64,000 nt of DNA from assembly GCF_902148855.1 (NCBI RefSeq), contig NC_043963.1, positions 37,395,827 to 37,459,826 on the forward strand. Reading direction: 5' to 3'. Made by a program: the position numbers and the translations under genes. This DNA comes from Sphaeramia orbicularis. Lineage: Eukaryota; Chordata; Actinopteri; Kurtiformes; Apogonidae. How positions within the stretch are numbered: the stretch's first letter is position 1; the number at the start of each line of letters is the position of its first letter. The notes beneath the pieces were generated by a model, which saw only the letters and a list, made by a program, of their open reading frames with translations, made no database searches and was not told where the DNA came from. Positions 11,088-24,399 of the stretch are shown here, piece after piece.

Positions 11088-14000
11088 TTACTCCTCAGTG
11101 AAGGTGATCACATCGTAGTGGATGCCCTGCTGCTGCAACTGCTCCAGCTGCTCAGGTGTAGCTTCTGTGTAGACTGTCTGTGACTGCGCCATGGCTGCAT
11201 CTGCCACCGCTACCAAAACAAACAAACAAACAAACAAACAAACAAACAAACAAACAAACAAACAAACAAACAAACAAACAAACAAACAAACAAACAAACA
11301 AACAAACAGGTTAATGCACTGTTGAATCAACTATCTATGAACTTTTATGGTTGTGAGTTTATCTTTTATGTACAATGCTAAGCCTTGCCTTACCATCCTA
11401 TTTCATGTTTTGATTTTGCATACATTTTTACATCATCTGAACTTATCACCACATGAATAACAGAACCATGGTAGCATGTTTATCTCATTAAAGTAGAGAT
11501 ATTTTGCTTGTTTTTTAAAAACAGAATTATGCATTTTAAAACATTCCCTGTGGTCTACATAAACTGTAAATGCTATGCTTGGGTCTGAATTCTTCATTAA
11601 TTCAACTCCACAGGTCCATCTTCAACCCTATTTCTGAGTAATGACACCAGAAAGGTCGTTTTGAGCGCTGGCCCTTTAAATGTAAATGAGCCACTTCACA
11701 CCCCACCCCCTCCAGGTTGTTGTTTGTGCTGCTCTGTCCCGTTTAGCCGCTTGTGTTCATTAATACAACCAGCAACTGAACATTTTAGGCAATCGCCTCA
11801 AAGTTTCGACATATTTCAGTTTTTACTACAACCGCTGCTGACAAATAATTATGTCGTACTCTGAGAAATGTTCGTTAGAAGTCTTGACCTTATATGTGCA
11901 AATGTAACTAGTTATAGATGTAACAAATTAAGAAGGAATTAAAATGGGTTGTAGAAATCCACTCGATTTTGGCCAAAATGAATATAAAGATAGCTTTGCA
12001 GCACCTGGAGGGTTCAAATTCAAACTTTATGAACTATTAGGGTCCAAATACACAAATACATGTACCAAAGATTAATAAAAGTGGGTTTTGCAAAAATATG
12101 ACCCTTTTAAATAAAAATACGACCAATGGGCCCTGTATCTCACTGGCATGTTCTATCAATCAGAAGTTGATCAATAACAAGTTGAATTTGTGAGGCTGTC
12201 AGGTTCTGCTGCTATGTTAGAGTCCTGTGGTCTGGATGCAGGAGATCAATCTCCCAATAGAAGTGGGTGGTACTTTCACTGGAGGAGAACTCAACTAATT
12301 AAATGAAAGTCCATATATGACTTCCTATCAGTGCTCAATAGTAACTATATTGATATCTCTAACCATTTCCATGTTATAGGCCATGAAAATATGGACTATT
12401 ACAAGTAAAGGTACATTTGTAGACATTATCCAAAGGAAGCTACATATAAAATTTGAAATGAATCCAACCAGTGGTTTTGTCAGAGAGGACGTTTGAAGAA
12501 ATTGCGAACGAAAACGACGGCGATGGTGATTACAGACACAGTGCCTTCACGATAGCTCATGGCCTATCAGCCAGTGAGGTAAAAATTGTATATTTTTCAC
12601 AGCGTACGTCAATACTTCATATGCTTTCCCCTGTTTTAGAAAGTTAAATCAATTTAACAAAGGTCTGATATTTGGCTTTAAGTGATCTAAACTGTTTTTT
12701 TTTGTGTAAAACATTCAAACATCAGTGTCTTTTAGCGACATTTATCAAAAAGTGACCCTTAAGAAACATATTATCTTTCTAATAGAGCTGCAGTGTAAAT
12801 TGTTGTCAGTAGTCTACAGGCTGATTATCACAACAGCACATATTTGGTGAATATAAACCTAACAGACAACACTCCTCTTTACGAGCGACCAACCTGTAAC
12901 AGCTGAGTGAGCAGCAGCCTCCAGATCTTCAGGATTCACAACCTGCTGTTCAGAGGTGACAGGAAGGTACTGGATCTGACCGTCATGACTGACAGCAATC
13001 TGAAAGCAAATGGAACAGAAGCCATGAATAAACAGTCACTTCTACAAATGCAGAGTGTTGGTGGTTTTCTACGTCACCTGCTGCTCCTGCAAAAAGGTCC
13101 CATCGTGTTCGTACTGGATGATTTGTCCATCTGGCATCTGAGTGACAGAGATGCAGTTACACAGCATTAACACAATAAAACGCTGCTAATTGACTTTAGC
13201 TACAGTCTTTTTTATGTCATAAGTCATAAGTTATTTAAAACATTTTAATTTATTAAAGATTATAATTGTGTCTCTTATACCATGTTTAAGGGCCCCCATT
13301 TATAAGCTGAGGACTGCTTCTGGGGTGTCCTATTACATAATGTATCTTGTAAATGAACTGTCGATTTTAACAGTTCGTAATAATTTTGTAATAAATTGAT
13401 TGATTGATAACAGACCTGTATGTGGTTGCCATCAGCTACAACGACATACTCCTGAGGAATTATGTGTGGTACTCCGTCCTGTGAGATGATGTACTGAACC
13501 TGTAACAGAACATACAAGCAGTGACATGAGATCTGTTTTTATGTAGCTTTTTAATATTGTATTATAAATGTGTTTAATGCAGACCAAACTGTCTTTTATC
13601 TATAGAATGGCCTTTACCTCAGTCACCTGGTTATCGCCGGTCATCAAGTGCTGCACTGTCTGTCCATCGATGGTGGTTATCTGCTGGATGTATGTTCCCT
13701 CCTCCTGAAAAAACACATTAAAAAAACCCCCACAGTTCATACATGGACTTAGAAAAACAAAACGTGTTCATGTACCTCCTCAGTAAACTATAAAGCCAGT
13801 ACCTGATCTGACAGTGCTTGTTCTTGTGCTACAATGATGTGTTCCTGTCCCAGAGCCTGCAACCGTTCAGGAGTGATCACCGTCTGATGACCTTGCAGGG
13901 CTGTTACACACAACAAACACACACACACGCACAGAGTCTAAAATCATTTCTGTGATTTAAAAGAAATATTATTCTCAATCACTGGCTTCGAAAAAACCAC

Positions 14001-17000
14001 TGCAAACTCACACGTGCTTTGTATCATGACAGTGGTTATCTACTTACTAAGTCTAACTAAAGGTGGAGTGTTGGCATTAAACAACCAGAGAACAACATAT
14101 CTCTCACAAAAACAAACTTATCCTGCACAAATCTGAAGAATTTAAAAATATAATCCAGGATGAGAGCTTACAACACTGACCATTGTGTGAATGTGTCATA
14201 CACTTCATCTATTCAACATCACTGTCCCATCATTAAGCATGAGTAGAGGGGACTACTGTATAAATACCACAGCACATTCCATCAAATGTGTTGATTTGTA
14301 TTATTATTAGCTTCATATTTTCAGCTCTGGCCTACTTAATTGTTCTTTGAAATGAATCTAAAAAGCATAATGCAAACCAGTAAGTAGGTTTACTTTCAGA
14401 TCTTCAAATATCAACATGTAAAAAGCCTTAGTGGTTTAATCAGTCTGTGTTTTAGGATTAGGATCGCTACAAAGGCTTAAAGTCAGGGCTGTCAAACATG
14501 CGGCCCACGGGCCAAAACCAGCCCATCAAAGGTTCCACTTCCAAAGTGGGATGAATTTGCAAAGTGATAAAATTACACTGAAGATATTAACAGTCTAGGG
14601 TCTGGTTTTAGTTCAGCTTCCACATACAGACCAATGTGATCTCAAGTAACATTATAGCATAATAACCTATAAATAATGACTCCAAATGTTCTTGGTTTAA
14701 TGTAAAAAAAATATTACATTATGCCTATAAATAATGACAACTACAATATTCTCTTTTTGTTTTTGTGCAAAAAATAGCATTAAATTATGAAAATGTTTAC
14801 ATTAACGAACTATCCTTTAATAATAAAATGTGAATAACCTGAAAAGGTGTGAACAATCTGAAATGTTTAAAGAAAATTAAGTGCAATTTTAACAATATTC
14901 TGTCTGTTACTAAATGTTTTGTGCCTTTGCAGATCTGATCTGTAATACACATGTATAAATGATAAACTGAGGCATAATATTGCATAAAATTGCATTTATT
15001 TTTCTTAATAAATTTCAGTTTCTTCAGGTTGAGATGTCATTATTTATAGACTATTATGCTATTATTTTACTGGTCCAGCCTGCTTGAGATCAAATTGGGC
15101 TAAATGTGGCCCATGAAAGAAAATGAGTTTGACATCCCTGCCTTACGTAGTTTCCTCCACAGACACTGTATCGAGGCTCGTCAGAGAGAGACAAAGAGTT
15201 TAGAGTTTAGTTTTAAACTCTTGCCTTCTTCAGAAACCCTCTGTCCATCTGTGCACACAGGTCCATCAGATCCTCTATAACCTGTCAAACCATTCTCTGA
15301 GATAACTGATTGGTGAGTAGACAATGCTTCTAGACATGAACCACCAATGTGACAATGAAAACTTATAGTTAAACCTGTAGTTACTTTGATAACCCTTTAA
15401 TTTGTGTTTGTAGCAAAGTTCCTGGGTGTCATTGTGGTTTTTTTTTTTTGTTGTAATAAATAAATAAATAAATAAATAAGTAAATAAATAAGCATCATTC
15501 TCATGCTGTGTTGTGTTCCTTACACTGTAATGTTGCCAGGGCCTCTTCGTCACTGTTGACAATAATGGTCTGTTGTGATGCACCGGTACGGGCCTTGCGA
15601 GTGGGATGATCCTGGTTGTGGAGTCGCTCCATGTGAAACTTCAGATGCCCATTACGGTTAAACCTGAGACAAGAAACCAGAGAAAAAACCAAACCCATCA
15701 ATACAGTATCAAAGAAGCAGCTTGATACTGTAGACTGTAAGACTTTGCAGTTTGCGACTTAAATGTAGCATGTGATGTAAATGTGAATTCATATAAGATA
15801 AACAACTATGATTGGAATAATTTATGATCTAACCTTTGACCACAAAGTTTACAAGCAAAGGGTTTCTCATTGGTGTGGGTCATCATGTGTCGACGCAAAT
15901 CTTTCTTGTTCTTAGAGGCAAAGCTGCAGTTTGGACACTTGTGAGGGCGTAGGTATGAATGCATCCCCATGTGACTCTGAGAGAAAAAAGGAAATCAGTG
16001 TCAAAAAACAAAAACAACAGAAAGAAGCACAGGGCAGAGCAAATAAAAAGACACTGACCTTAACCTCAGGCCAGGAGGTAGACGTGAAGTCGCAGTCAGG
16101 ACACTTGAAGGTATTGGGATCTAAGTGCGCCCTCTTGTGGTTCTCCATGTCAGAGCGTCCGTGGAAAGACTCCATGCAGATGCGGCAGGAGAACCTCTTG
16201 GAGCTAAGACCAGGTGAACCCACTGCAGATGGAGAGGCTGGACTGTCACTGCTCAGCTGAAAAAGTCAACACGGTCAGAGAAGAAAACTACTCAAGAGAC
16301 AAATGAACGACAAAAATAATCATGTTGTATAGATACCTCCACCTGCTGTAAAACACCATCAGGCAGCGTTGAGGTAAGATAATATTTATCACTTTTCTCT
16401 GATCCAGAGACTTCAACAGCCTGGGATGGACTACTCTCACCATTACTACAAAGACAAACATTATTATTACATAAAGACATGATTATAAGACATGATTACA
16501 GTTTTTTTTTACTGATGACAAGCCCTTCTAGGAAAAAAAACAAAACAAAACATACTATAAATCCTCACACCAAACCAGCAATACATAATGTACTTCTAGT
16601 GACAATTTATAATTATGTTTTTGCATAAACACATTACAAATAACTCAACATTTCAACAGGAACATGAAGAAACAACTACATAATGACAGTAAATATGAAG
16701 AAATAGTGATTCATTGATAAAACAATGGACATATTTATTAATAATTAATGATGAATAAGCAATAAAAGCAAAAAATTCAAAGATGCAAGGGTCAAATGTT
16801 TAAGGAATTCAAAAACAAAGCAGTGTTTCCATTTGTGTAACATGTATTCCTCTTGACAGAACCCAGATGTGGATGGTTACCTGTACCCGGGGCTGTGGAC
16901 CTCCTCAGCTGCCTGCTCCACCACACTGTAGTCTCCTCCACCCTCATAGGCCTCAATGGCGATCTGGGTGAGCTCTCCATTTTCAGACGTGGTTGCCTCA

Positions 17001-20000
17001 TATGCTTCTTGTAGCACCGTCTCTCCGTTCTCAGACACATGGAAGGTCACAACTTTTTGGGTCTGACCTGGGGTCGAGGTCGCCGTACCTGGTGCTGACG
17101 TTACTGTCCATGTGCCCTTTTCTAAAGCCTTGCCCTCTGACTTCAGCACTGCCACCTGAAGAACACACATAGACCAGATATAAACTTATAGTCAAAATAT
17201 CAGTAAACACCTTGGGAATAAATGTTCTCATTGGCTTCTCTCTGAAATACAATTACAAGACACTGCTTAGTAACATTTTTTATCATATTAGATACCTGTA
17301 AGGAGTTTCCCACCAGTTCTCGAGCATTACTCATGTTTAACAACAGGTCCAGGGCATTTTGGGCTGACAGATCGCTAGATTCAGCTGAAGAGCACAAAAA
17401 GAAATGTTAGTGTTTACCCCAAAGTGTAACTTCAAAAGTGGATGTGATATCAGAAATATTAGCACTGCAATTTTTAACTGGGAATCATTACAGACCTTGT
17501 TCATAGATGATGGTGGTATTTCCCAATGCATCCTGGGACACGGTGGCATTTTCCATTCCTTGCATAGCTTGTAGGGTTGTAGGATCCACTGTGACCTTTT
17601 ATAAGGGAAAAAAGACGAATACAAGTATAACCACCGACTAAAATTAAAGAATCTCTTAATAAATATGCTGTTTTTCACATGCCCTATTTTACTCAAACAC
17701 AAGTAATTTAATAACAAACTCACAATAGTGTTCTGTATGCCCTGTGAGTCCTCATGCTGTTGTTTGAGCTCTTCTATTTGCTGTATGGTGAAGAAGGGTC
17801 TTCGTCGTCTTTTGACAGGCTCCTCAGGGTGAGCTATCGACCACTCGTCAAACTCCTCTGGGTGACGACACTGCACATGAAGACGCAGGTTCTTCCTGTG
17901 CTTGGTCATGAAGTGACACATATCACAGGTGAAAGGCTTCTCTCCTGGAGAATAACATGTAACATTGCAGAACACTCATCAGGTGAACATAAAACTTAAT
18001 AAACAAACATTTTTTTGTGCATTTTGCCAATTTCAGTCATTTTTTTTGTATATAAGTTATTTATAACTTCTTAAACTGAAAAATATTATTGCAAAATTCT
18101 TGCAATGAAGCTCTTTATTTTTTCTTAGTAGGAATAATTTATGAAGATTTTCAATTAATAGTAAATGTCTGGCTTGACACATGAGTATTTTCAAATCAGC
18201 ATTTTTTCAACCAGCACCGAAAAGAAAGACCCTCTCTCTGACACTGACCTGTGTGTTTGATGGCCAGATGTGAGACCAGAAACTCCTCTTTGCATGTGGA
18301 GTATTTACAGTAGTCACATTTGAAGGGCCTGTCATTGGTGTGGGACAGCTGATGGTTGAGCAGCAGCTTCTTGTTATCACATGTGTAGTCACAAAACTCA
18401 CATTTGAACCTGCACATTTGCACAAAGTGTCATTTATTATGATTATTTTAAAATACAAGCGAACCAAATTACTAACATAGATTCATTCATTCCTGTTGTA
18501 CGACAATCAGGGCATTCTGTAAAACTGATTCCACTAAGATAGTCAACATTTAAAAGGCAAATACTCACTTGCTGTCTCCAAGACTCTGGATATGAGTCAG
18601 AAGGTGCATTTTAAACGTGTACCGCTTCTTGAAGGATTTACCACACTGCAAAGAAAAAAAAACATCACGTCAAACCCAGAGATATCCATAAAAATTATGG
18701 GCACTTATATGTCATATTCTGGTGAATTGATCTTGAATTGTTAATGTTATCTGACCTTATCACACATGTGTGGTTTCTCTGAGCTGTGGGTCTTCATGTG
18801 CTGAGTCAGTCTCTTTTGCATTGGATAAACTCTGTGGCAGACCGGGCAAGGAAACTCTGACACCTTTGGTACCTGCAGGAATCAGCAGAAAAGCCAAAGT
18901 GCTGAAAAAGCAACAACAGCTAAAACAAAGACACACTGCAGTAACTCTGCATTAGGAATTTATAGTACTACCATAATACCACAAAGTACAGTTAGTTGAA
19001 AGTGGAAGATTTTCATATTGTCTCTCTGTTGTGTACTGCTATGTTATGTTTGTTTGAGATCATTAAACTCTCTGCATCTGAATTTTATTTTAACATTATA
19101 ACCAAAAGTCAAATATAGTAAAAGTGAAAATCTTACCGATTCAACCTTTTTTTTCCTGTGGGTTAAAAAAGAAATGATCAGTAACAATATCTGAAAACCT
19201 GCAAAACACTTAATGTCAAGATAATTGTTTACTAAGAATGCACATGTTATAAAAACTAACTTCTCTTTGTTATGAACTGCTGAATGCCGGATGACATCTT
19301 TCCTGTAGACACTTGTGTAATCGCATGCCTCACACTTGAAAGGTTTGGTGCCCTCATGATTGAACATGTGTTCCTGAAAAAATAAAGAAATAAACTGTAT
19401 TTGTAGGACAATGAACAAAGATGCCTGGAAGTCTAGTTTAACTGATTATTTTATTGTGACTGACCTTTAGTGAGGACCAGCGCTTACAGCGATAGTTACA
19501 TTGGAGGCACTTAAAGAGTTCTGGATCATTGCCTTCATGAGAGTCCACATGGAAGCGCAAATCGTCTTGTGTGAGAAAGCGGGAGCCGCAGATCCAGCAG
19601 TTGTGAGGTCTCAGGAGCGGTTTAAGGGATTTATAATACCGGCTGGAAGAACATGAATGAAATTAAAATAAAAATAATAATGAGCTTGTTGTGAAAGCTA
19701 CCTGATACCACTTGTAATATGCCTTAATGATTTAATACCCACTTGCGATTGATATACTTCTTATATTTCTTGCGCAGGAAACGCTTGGAGGGCCGGCCTC
19801 GTTTCCTTCGGAAGAACTCCTCTGGCTGTGTGTTGGATGAAGGGTCTTTGTTCTCAGAGTCAGACTGGCTTATTGCTGCCTCGGCCGTGTCTCCTTCTGT
19901 CAACATAGTGGGACCATTGCCTAATCCAGAGGAGCTTGCCTCTTCAGGTAAACTGGCATCTGCACTAAGCCTGGGCTTCTTGGCAACACTCTCTGCTTCT

Positions 20001-23000
20001 GCAACAAACACAAGTAAAAAACAAAAATAAAAAGAATGAGCCAGGTCAACCCAAAGTGCAAACTTTGTTGAGATTAAAGTGAAAACATATTCTCACCTTT
20101 GTTGCTGTAGCCTTCTTCTAAAGGGCTGTACTTCCGTGGACGTCCAACCTTACGCCGAGGACGCCCCTGAGAGGACGAGGTGGGGGGAGCAGGCTTCTTC
20201 AGGAGGACGGGTGGTCTTCCTTTACCGTCCTCTTCAGCTGGGTTGTAGTCACTGTCCTCTGGAGACAAAAAAAGGGGTTTTAAATAACTTGCTGAGCACA
20301 TTTTCTAATATGCAGACTAGGGCTAAGTTCACATTTATAAAGATGGACTGGTATTTTGGTATTCTTATGTGTTTTGGCTGAACAAGAAAACAAAACAGAC
20401 CTTTTGACAAACGCTGTTGTCATGTGTAGAGAAAATAAACTGTTTTGTTTTTTTTTTTTACATCATGGTGTGCAGCATGAACCATATCAGTCTATGAATA
20501 AGAAAATATTTGTCACTGACCTTCAGAGTCATCAATAGCACCAGCATCTACAATATCATCCTCCTCTTCTGCTTGTTGTTGAGGTTCAGCAGACTTTGCT
20601 TTTTCTGCCTGTCTCTCTTCAGCAAGCTCTCTTTCTGCCTGCCGACGAGCCAACGTCTCACTCTTCGGTGGCCGTCCACGTTTACGCTTCTTTTGTGTGT
20701 CACCTTCACATCCAACATTGCACCAAAAAGAAAACCAAACACAATTAAAAAAATATTTGTGAAATTAATTACCCCTATCATATACAGAACCATGACCATG
20801 AACCTACCTGCAGGTTTGAAGTGCTTGTCTCTCATATGGTTAATAAGTGTATCTTTGGAGGCACTTTTGTATGGACACATTTTGCATTTAAACTGTTGCA
20901 CAATCACAACTTCCATCATCTCCTCTAACTCAGCCAGGTTTGGCGGCCCATCTCCAGAGCCTTCTGCCACTGTGGATGTCTCCATTTCCCTAACCAACCT
21001 CACTTCATCCTGAGGTCTTAGTGAGCCCTGTGGTTCCTCTTGACTTGGTGAACACTGTGGGGCTGGCTCAGGCTCTGGATTAGAGGTGTATGTGCCACTA
21101 CTGCTGATGTAAGGCCCAGGCTGGCTCTCACTGCACTCAAGTGCTTCAGGAAGTCCACATGAACCTGCTGTATCTGCAAGAGGGTGGTCTGATGAGGAGC
21201 TGTCATCTGCATATAGTGAGGCCTCTGGGCCATTGCTGTTTTCTGTGTAACAGGAGTGCTGAGGCTGCTGCTGGGAGTGCTGTGGCTGATCAGGGTCCTG
21301 GTTTTGCTCATCGTCATCATCATCATCATCGTCATCATCGTCATCTCTTGCTTGATACTGAGAACAGCCTGGCTGCTCAGAGTCTGCAGCCGCAACACAC
21401 TCTGCACCATACTCTACTCCATATGGCCGACTCATCTGGGTCTTGTGGTCTGCGCTACTATCAATGTAACTGCGTGAATGATGTGGCTGCTCTTCATCGT
21501 CCACTGCACACTCCAGATACCCTGCACTGCACTCCACCACATAGTGACCACGGCTCGAAGGATTTGAGTCGGCCCCACTGCATTCAACGTATCCAGGCAG
21601 GTCATGGTCACTATTATGGCCGCTGTAGTCAGGGAAGCCTGACTGAGAGCGCGTCTGGTCAGGCTCCTCCCCTGAACACTCCACATAGGAAGAGGAAGAC
21701 TCCTCAGTCTGGTCTGGACCATCTGCACTGGAGTCCATGTACTGTGATGGGTGAGAGTGCTGAGGTTGGTCCGGCTGACTGCTGCTGTCCTCTGGGTAGC
21801 CTGAGTGCCCCGGCTGGTCGTCAGGTTGGTCAGGCTCCAGGTTTCCCTGCAAGTCTCCCTGGTCCAAGCAGGTGGATGTAGGGCCTTCACCGAGAGCTTC
21901 TATGGCTATACGATCAGACAAGGCTGAAGATGACATCTGGGCTACCATAGGAGCGCCTAAAACGCCAACATATACAGAATTGAGTGGTTTTAGTACAGAC
22001 ACAACCACTCTGGGATCAGCAGATTTTAAACTACTTTCAAACTCCAGCCCTGCTTTAATGTACTATATATAATAAACTTCATTACCAACTTGATTTTTAA
22101 AAAATAAACACCTGCCAATAAAACACCTAGTTGCTGTCTTTCATTTTTAATTCTCTTCTCTGTACTTTTCTCTTCTATCTTCCATTTCAACCCCTCCATT
22201 ACTCCTCTTCACCTGCTGTCCCACATACATACTCGCAGGAATCCTAGACAACTGAATATCCTGCACATTCTAATACAAAAGAACTACTACAAATGTATAT
22301 TTTTCATTTTTCTTTTCTTTCTTTTTGGTTGCATCCATTACCACTGTATGAACCTAATGTGCATTTTCCATGTGATGCTAATTCTTTCTTTAAGTACATA
22401 CATCTATCTTGTCATATGTCAACTGTAATGTACCCAGTCGCTAGATAAAAAAATTTGATGACAACAACAACACAAAGACACATACCATCATCTGGCCCCT
22501 GTAAGATGAGATACTGGGTTGTTTCTGCAGCGCCATCTTCTGCACTAGTCACAGCAATGCAACCTAAAAGAAGTGAGTAAAAGATATGTAGTCAATATGC
22601 TGTAGCTTTGTGACAAGCAAACCAACATGACATCACCTTAAAGCAACTGATAATGTGAGGTAATGTAGCTGATCTGTTTAAATACCATTCATAATGTCAG
22701 GACCGATGGTAGACTCAATGATTTTGTCTATTGCAGAACCCAGGTCTGATGAGGTAGAAGCAGTTGAATCTGAAACTATCATGGCTCCATCTGATACAGC
22801 ACTGGAGTGGACCAGCACTTGGGCTGACTCAGACACCAGTACTGACTGAGTCACTGTGGACACACTGGACACGCTGGTGGACTGGGCCACTGAGGAGGAG
22901 TCAGGGAGATGGACTGATGAAACTCTGACATCTGTACTGGAGCTGGTCTCTGGGATGAACACCTTAAAGAAACAAAAAAATATGATTTAAAAACCACTGT

Positions 23001-23276
23001 GACGACAAAAATCCTTTTCTATTTGTCTTCATGAATTACTATATTATTACAATTGTTAGTCCAAATCATTTTTTAACAACGTACCACAAGTCCTTCTGAG
23101 CTCTGGCCCACATGGCAATCAGACTCTGGGGCCTGTACATGAGAAGCAGCAGCATCACTGCTATCTGCAGACATGGCCTCTGATGATTCCATACCCATGC
23201 CGCTTTCAGACGGCTCCTCCATCCCTGATGGACCTGCATCACTGCTGCTCTCCACCTCAATCTCCTCTGAATCCAT
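11088..23276 (-). CDS. znf335: Zinc finger protein 335
   Basis: Twenty-seven coding exons join in phase to 1,597 codons. The protein starts [15 protein letters not shown], close to the mammalian start, and ends YDVITFTEE. It carries 13 C2H2 zinc fingers in the ZNF335 arrangement: one near residue 540, eight between about 775 and 1015, four between about 1270 and 1390. Basic AT-hook-like motifs ([24 protein letters not shown]) lie between fingers 1 and 2. ZNF335 (NIF-1) is a nuclear component of H3K4 methyltransferase complexes that regulates REST and neural genes; human mutations cause microcephaly. Conserved C-terminal blocks such as QYIISQDGV and PQEYVVV support orthology. At 1,597 residues it is about 255 longer than human (about 1,342), mainly through an acidic/serine-rich insert in the 1,149 bp exon. 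All fingers keep their Cys and His ligands. Confidence 0.98.
11214..11308. repeat. (AAAC)n microsatellite at a ZNF335 splice acceptor
   Basis: About 23 perfect CAAA units end only a few bases from the acceptor of the last ZNF335 exon (exon start 11209). On the gene strand the tract reads (GTTT)n followed by TTGGTAG and the exon, so the repeat itself supplies the uridine-rich tract before the 3' splice site. Confidence 0.97.
11494..12107. mobile_element. Dispersed TIR element, copy B (last ZNF335 intron)
   Basis: This is the uninterrupted sister of the element at 3926-4888, with the same TAGAGATATTTTGC and GCAAAAATATGACCCTT ends and the same interior. It lacks the 349 bp MITE and so shows the empty site. 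It is intronic and in the same orientation relative to the plus strand. Confidence 0.8.
12130..12590. repeat. Dispersed repeat with CTCACTGGC/GCCAGTGAG ends
   Basis: The left end has GGGCCCTGTATCTCACTGGC and the right end GGCCTATCAGCCAGTGAGG, an inverted pair. The right half carries a GACG-rich stretch (GAAAACGACGGCGATGG). This layout is typical of small repeats spread through fish and other aquatic animals. No coding potential; it lies in the last ZNF335 intron. Confidence 0.5.
14484..15140. mobile_element. hAT-like MITE in a ZNF335 intron
   Basis: The ends CAGGGCTGTCAAACATGC and GAGTTTGACATCCCTG are inverted repeats of the kind found on hAT non-autonomous elements. Inside, CGGCCCACGGGCC on the left answers TGTGGCCCATG on the right. 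The 8 bp flanks (CTTAAAGT and CCTTACGT) are only partly alike. The element occupies most of the large intron between exons 15524-15663 and 13803-13900. Confidence 0.75.
15455..15491. repeat. (AAAT)n microsatellite
   Basis: About nine AATA units, preceded by a T11 run, lie 33 bp from the donor end of a ZNF335 exon, within the following intron. Confidence 0.9.
20975..21870 (-). other. znf335: Acidic/serine-rich expansion in ZNF335
   Basis: Within the 1,149 bp exon about 290 residues are low-complexity: repeated Gln-Pro-Asp-Gln-Pro, Tyr-Val-Glu-Cys-Ser-Gly and Asp-Ser-Ser words, and a run of twelve Asp (about 21307-21347). Human ZNF335 has only a short linker here. Cys in a recurring YVECSG-like unit, present several times, suggests growth by internal duplication. 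The frame is open throughout and both ends match conserved ZNF335 sequence, so it is coding, but it is probably disordered. Confidence 0.9.
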
Positions 23277-24399
23277 GACTGACCACAAAAATAAAAAACA
23301 TACAGTGAATAGAAAAAAATAACTGTGTGAAAGATGACTAGCAGTATTTATGTAGTTTATGCTTGTTTGTCCTGAATCATCCTCACCATTCGCTACCACT
23401 CAGTGTAGACCATCATATCAAAGCTACACTACCACGTTTACTGATTGGTGTTGTTAGGCACCTTTTTAAATTAACACGATGGCAGATGACAAATACAACC
23501 CTTGTGGTAATGACCTGTCCAAGGACAACAATGCCCCATCTGGAAGGCAAGATTTGCTGAATGGTTTGATAACTATGAAAATGATGTTAATTGCATGTGT
23601 CTAATTACCAGATGTCAGTCCAGCTGAACACCTAAGGGGAATGATAGCATTGCCAACAACCAAAATAAAAACACTATTTTTTGTTTTTTTATCCTGTATG
23701 GTTCACAGCTTACAGAAATAGTTCAAAGAGAAAACTGAGGCTGTACTAATGACATATGGTCAACAACACCAAACTGAGACACTTCATACTGGTAAACCTT
23801 CACCCAGTGGTAGCTTAATAATGCTTTCTGTATGAAGTTTTTAATATCACAATCCAAATTAAGCGCTGATGCAATATACAATTGCAATGTGACATGTACA
23901 GTGCAGGGATTAACATGAAGAATTACAGTTATCAAATATAATGCAGTGTTGGTGTGTATTGGACCAAATTCTGTATAATAAATCACTCACAAGCTGAAGA
24001 AACCCTTGGTCAGTGAGGTTTGTTTACTTCCCTAAGTGATTACCTGTGCTCATTATTAGGGGGTACTGTATAGATTGTTTCTACTGTTTTGCAAAATTGA
24101 TGTGCCCTAATGTTACACTGTATTTGTATGCTCATTTTCTCAGCATAGTATACATATGTTCCTTGCCACAATGTGCAACATGGAAAGAGAACACACTGCA
24201 CAGAGCTTACAGCAGAAGTCAAAGCAAATGCAGTGGGATTTACTGGTGCAACGTTCACATTATTAACTAAACGTGTTTGCTACAAAACCCTTGTAGTTGG
24301 TGTGATGAATTTCAGTTGGGAACAACAGCTCATATTTTCTCCCTTCCTAAGACAAGATCCCTGCTCAACAGTGAACGTATTGCTAAATCTAATGTCAAC

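Noticed and set aside
11088-11330. Minus-strand frame with a long FVCLFVCL repeat ahead of the ZNF335 C-terminus
   Set aside because: The repeat part is translated microsatellite within the intron. Only 11088-11209 is exon.
17337-17975. 212-codon minus-strand frame
   Set aside because: It reads through ZNF335 exons and introns. Splicing in phase gives the conserved protein and explains the sequence better.
21141-21881. 246-codon plus-strand frame rich in His and Leu
   Set aside because: It is the antisense of the repetitive ZNF335 exon; the opposite frame has the conserved protein and correct splice sites.
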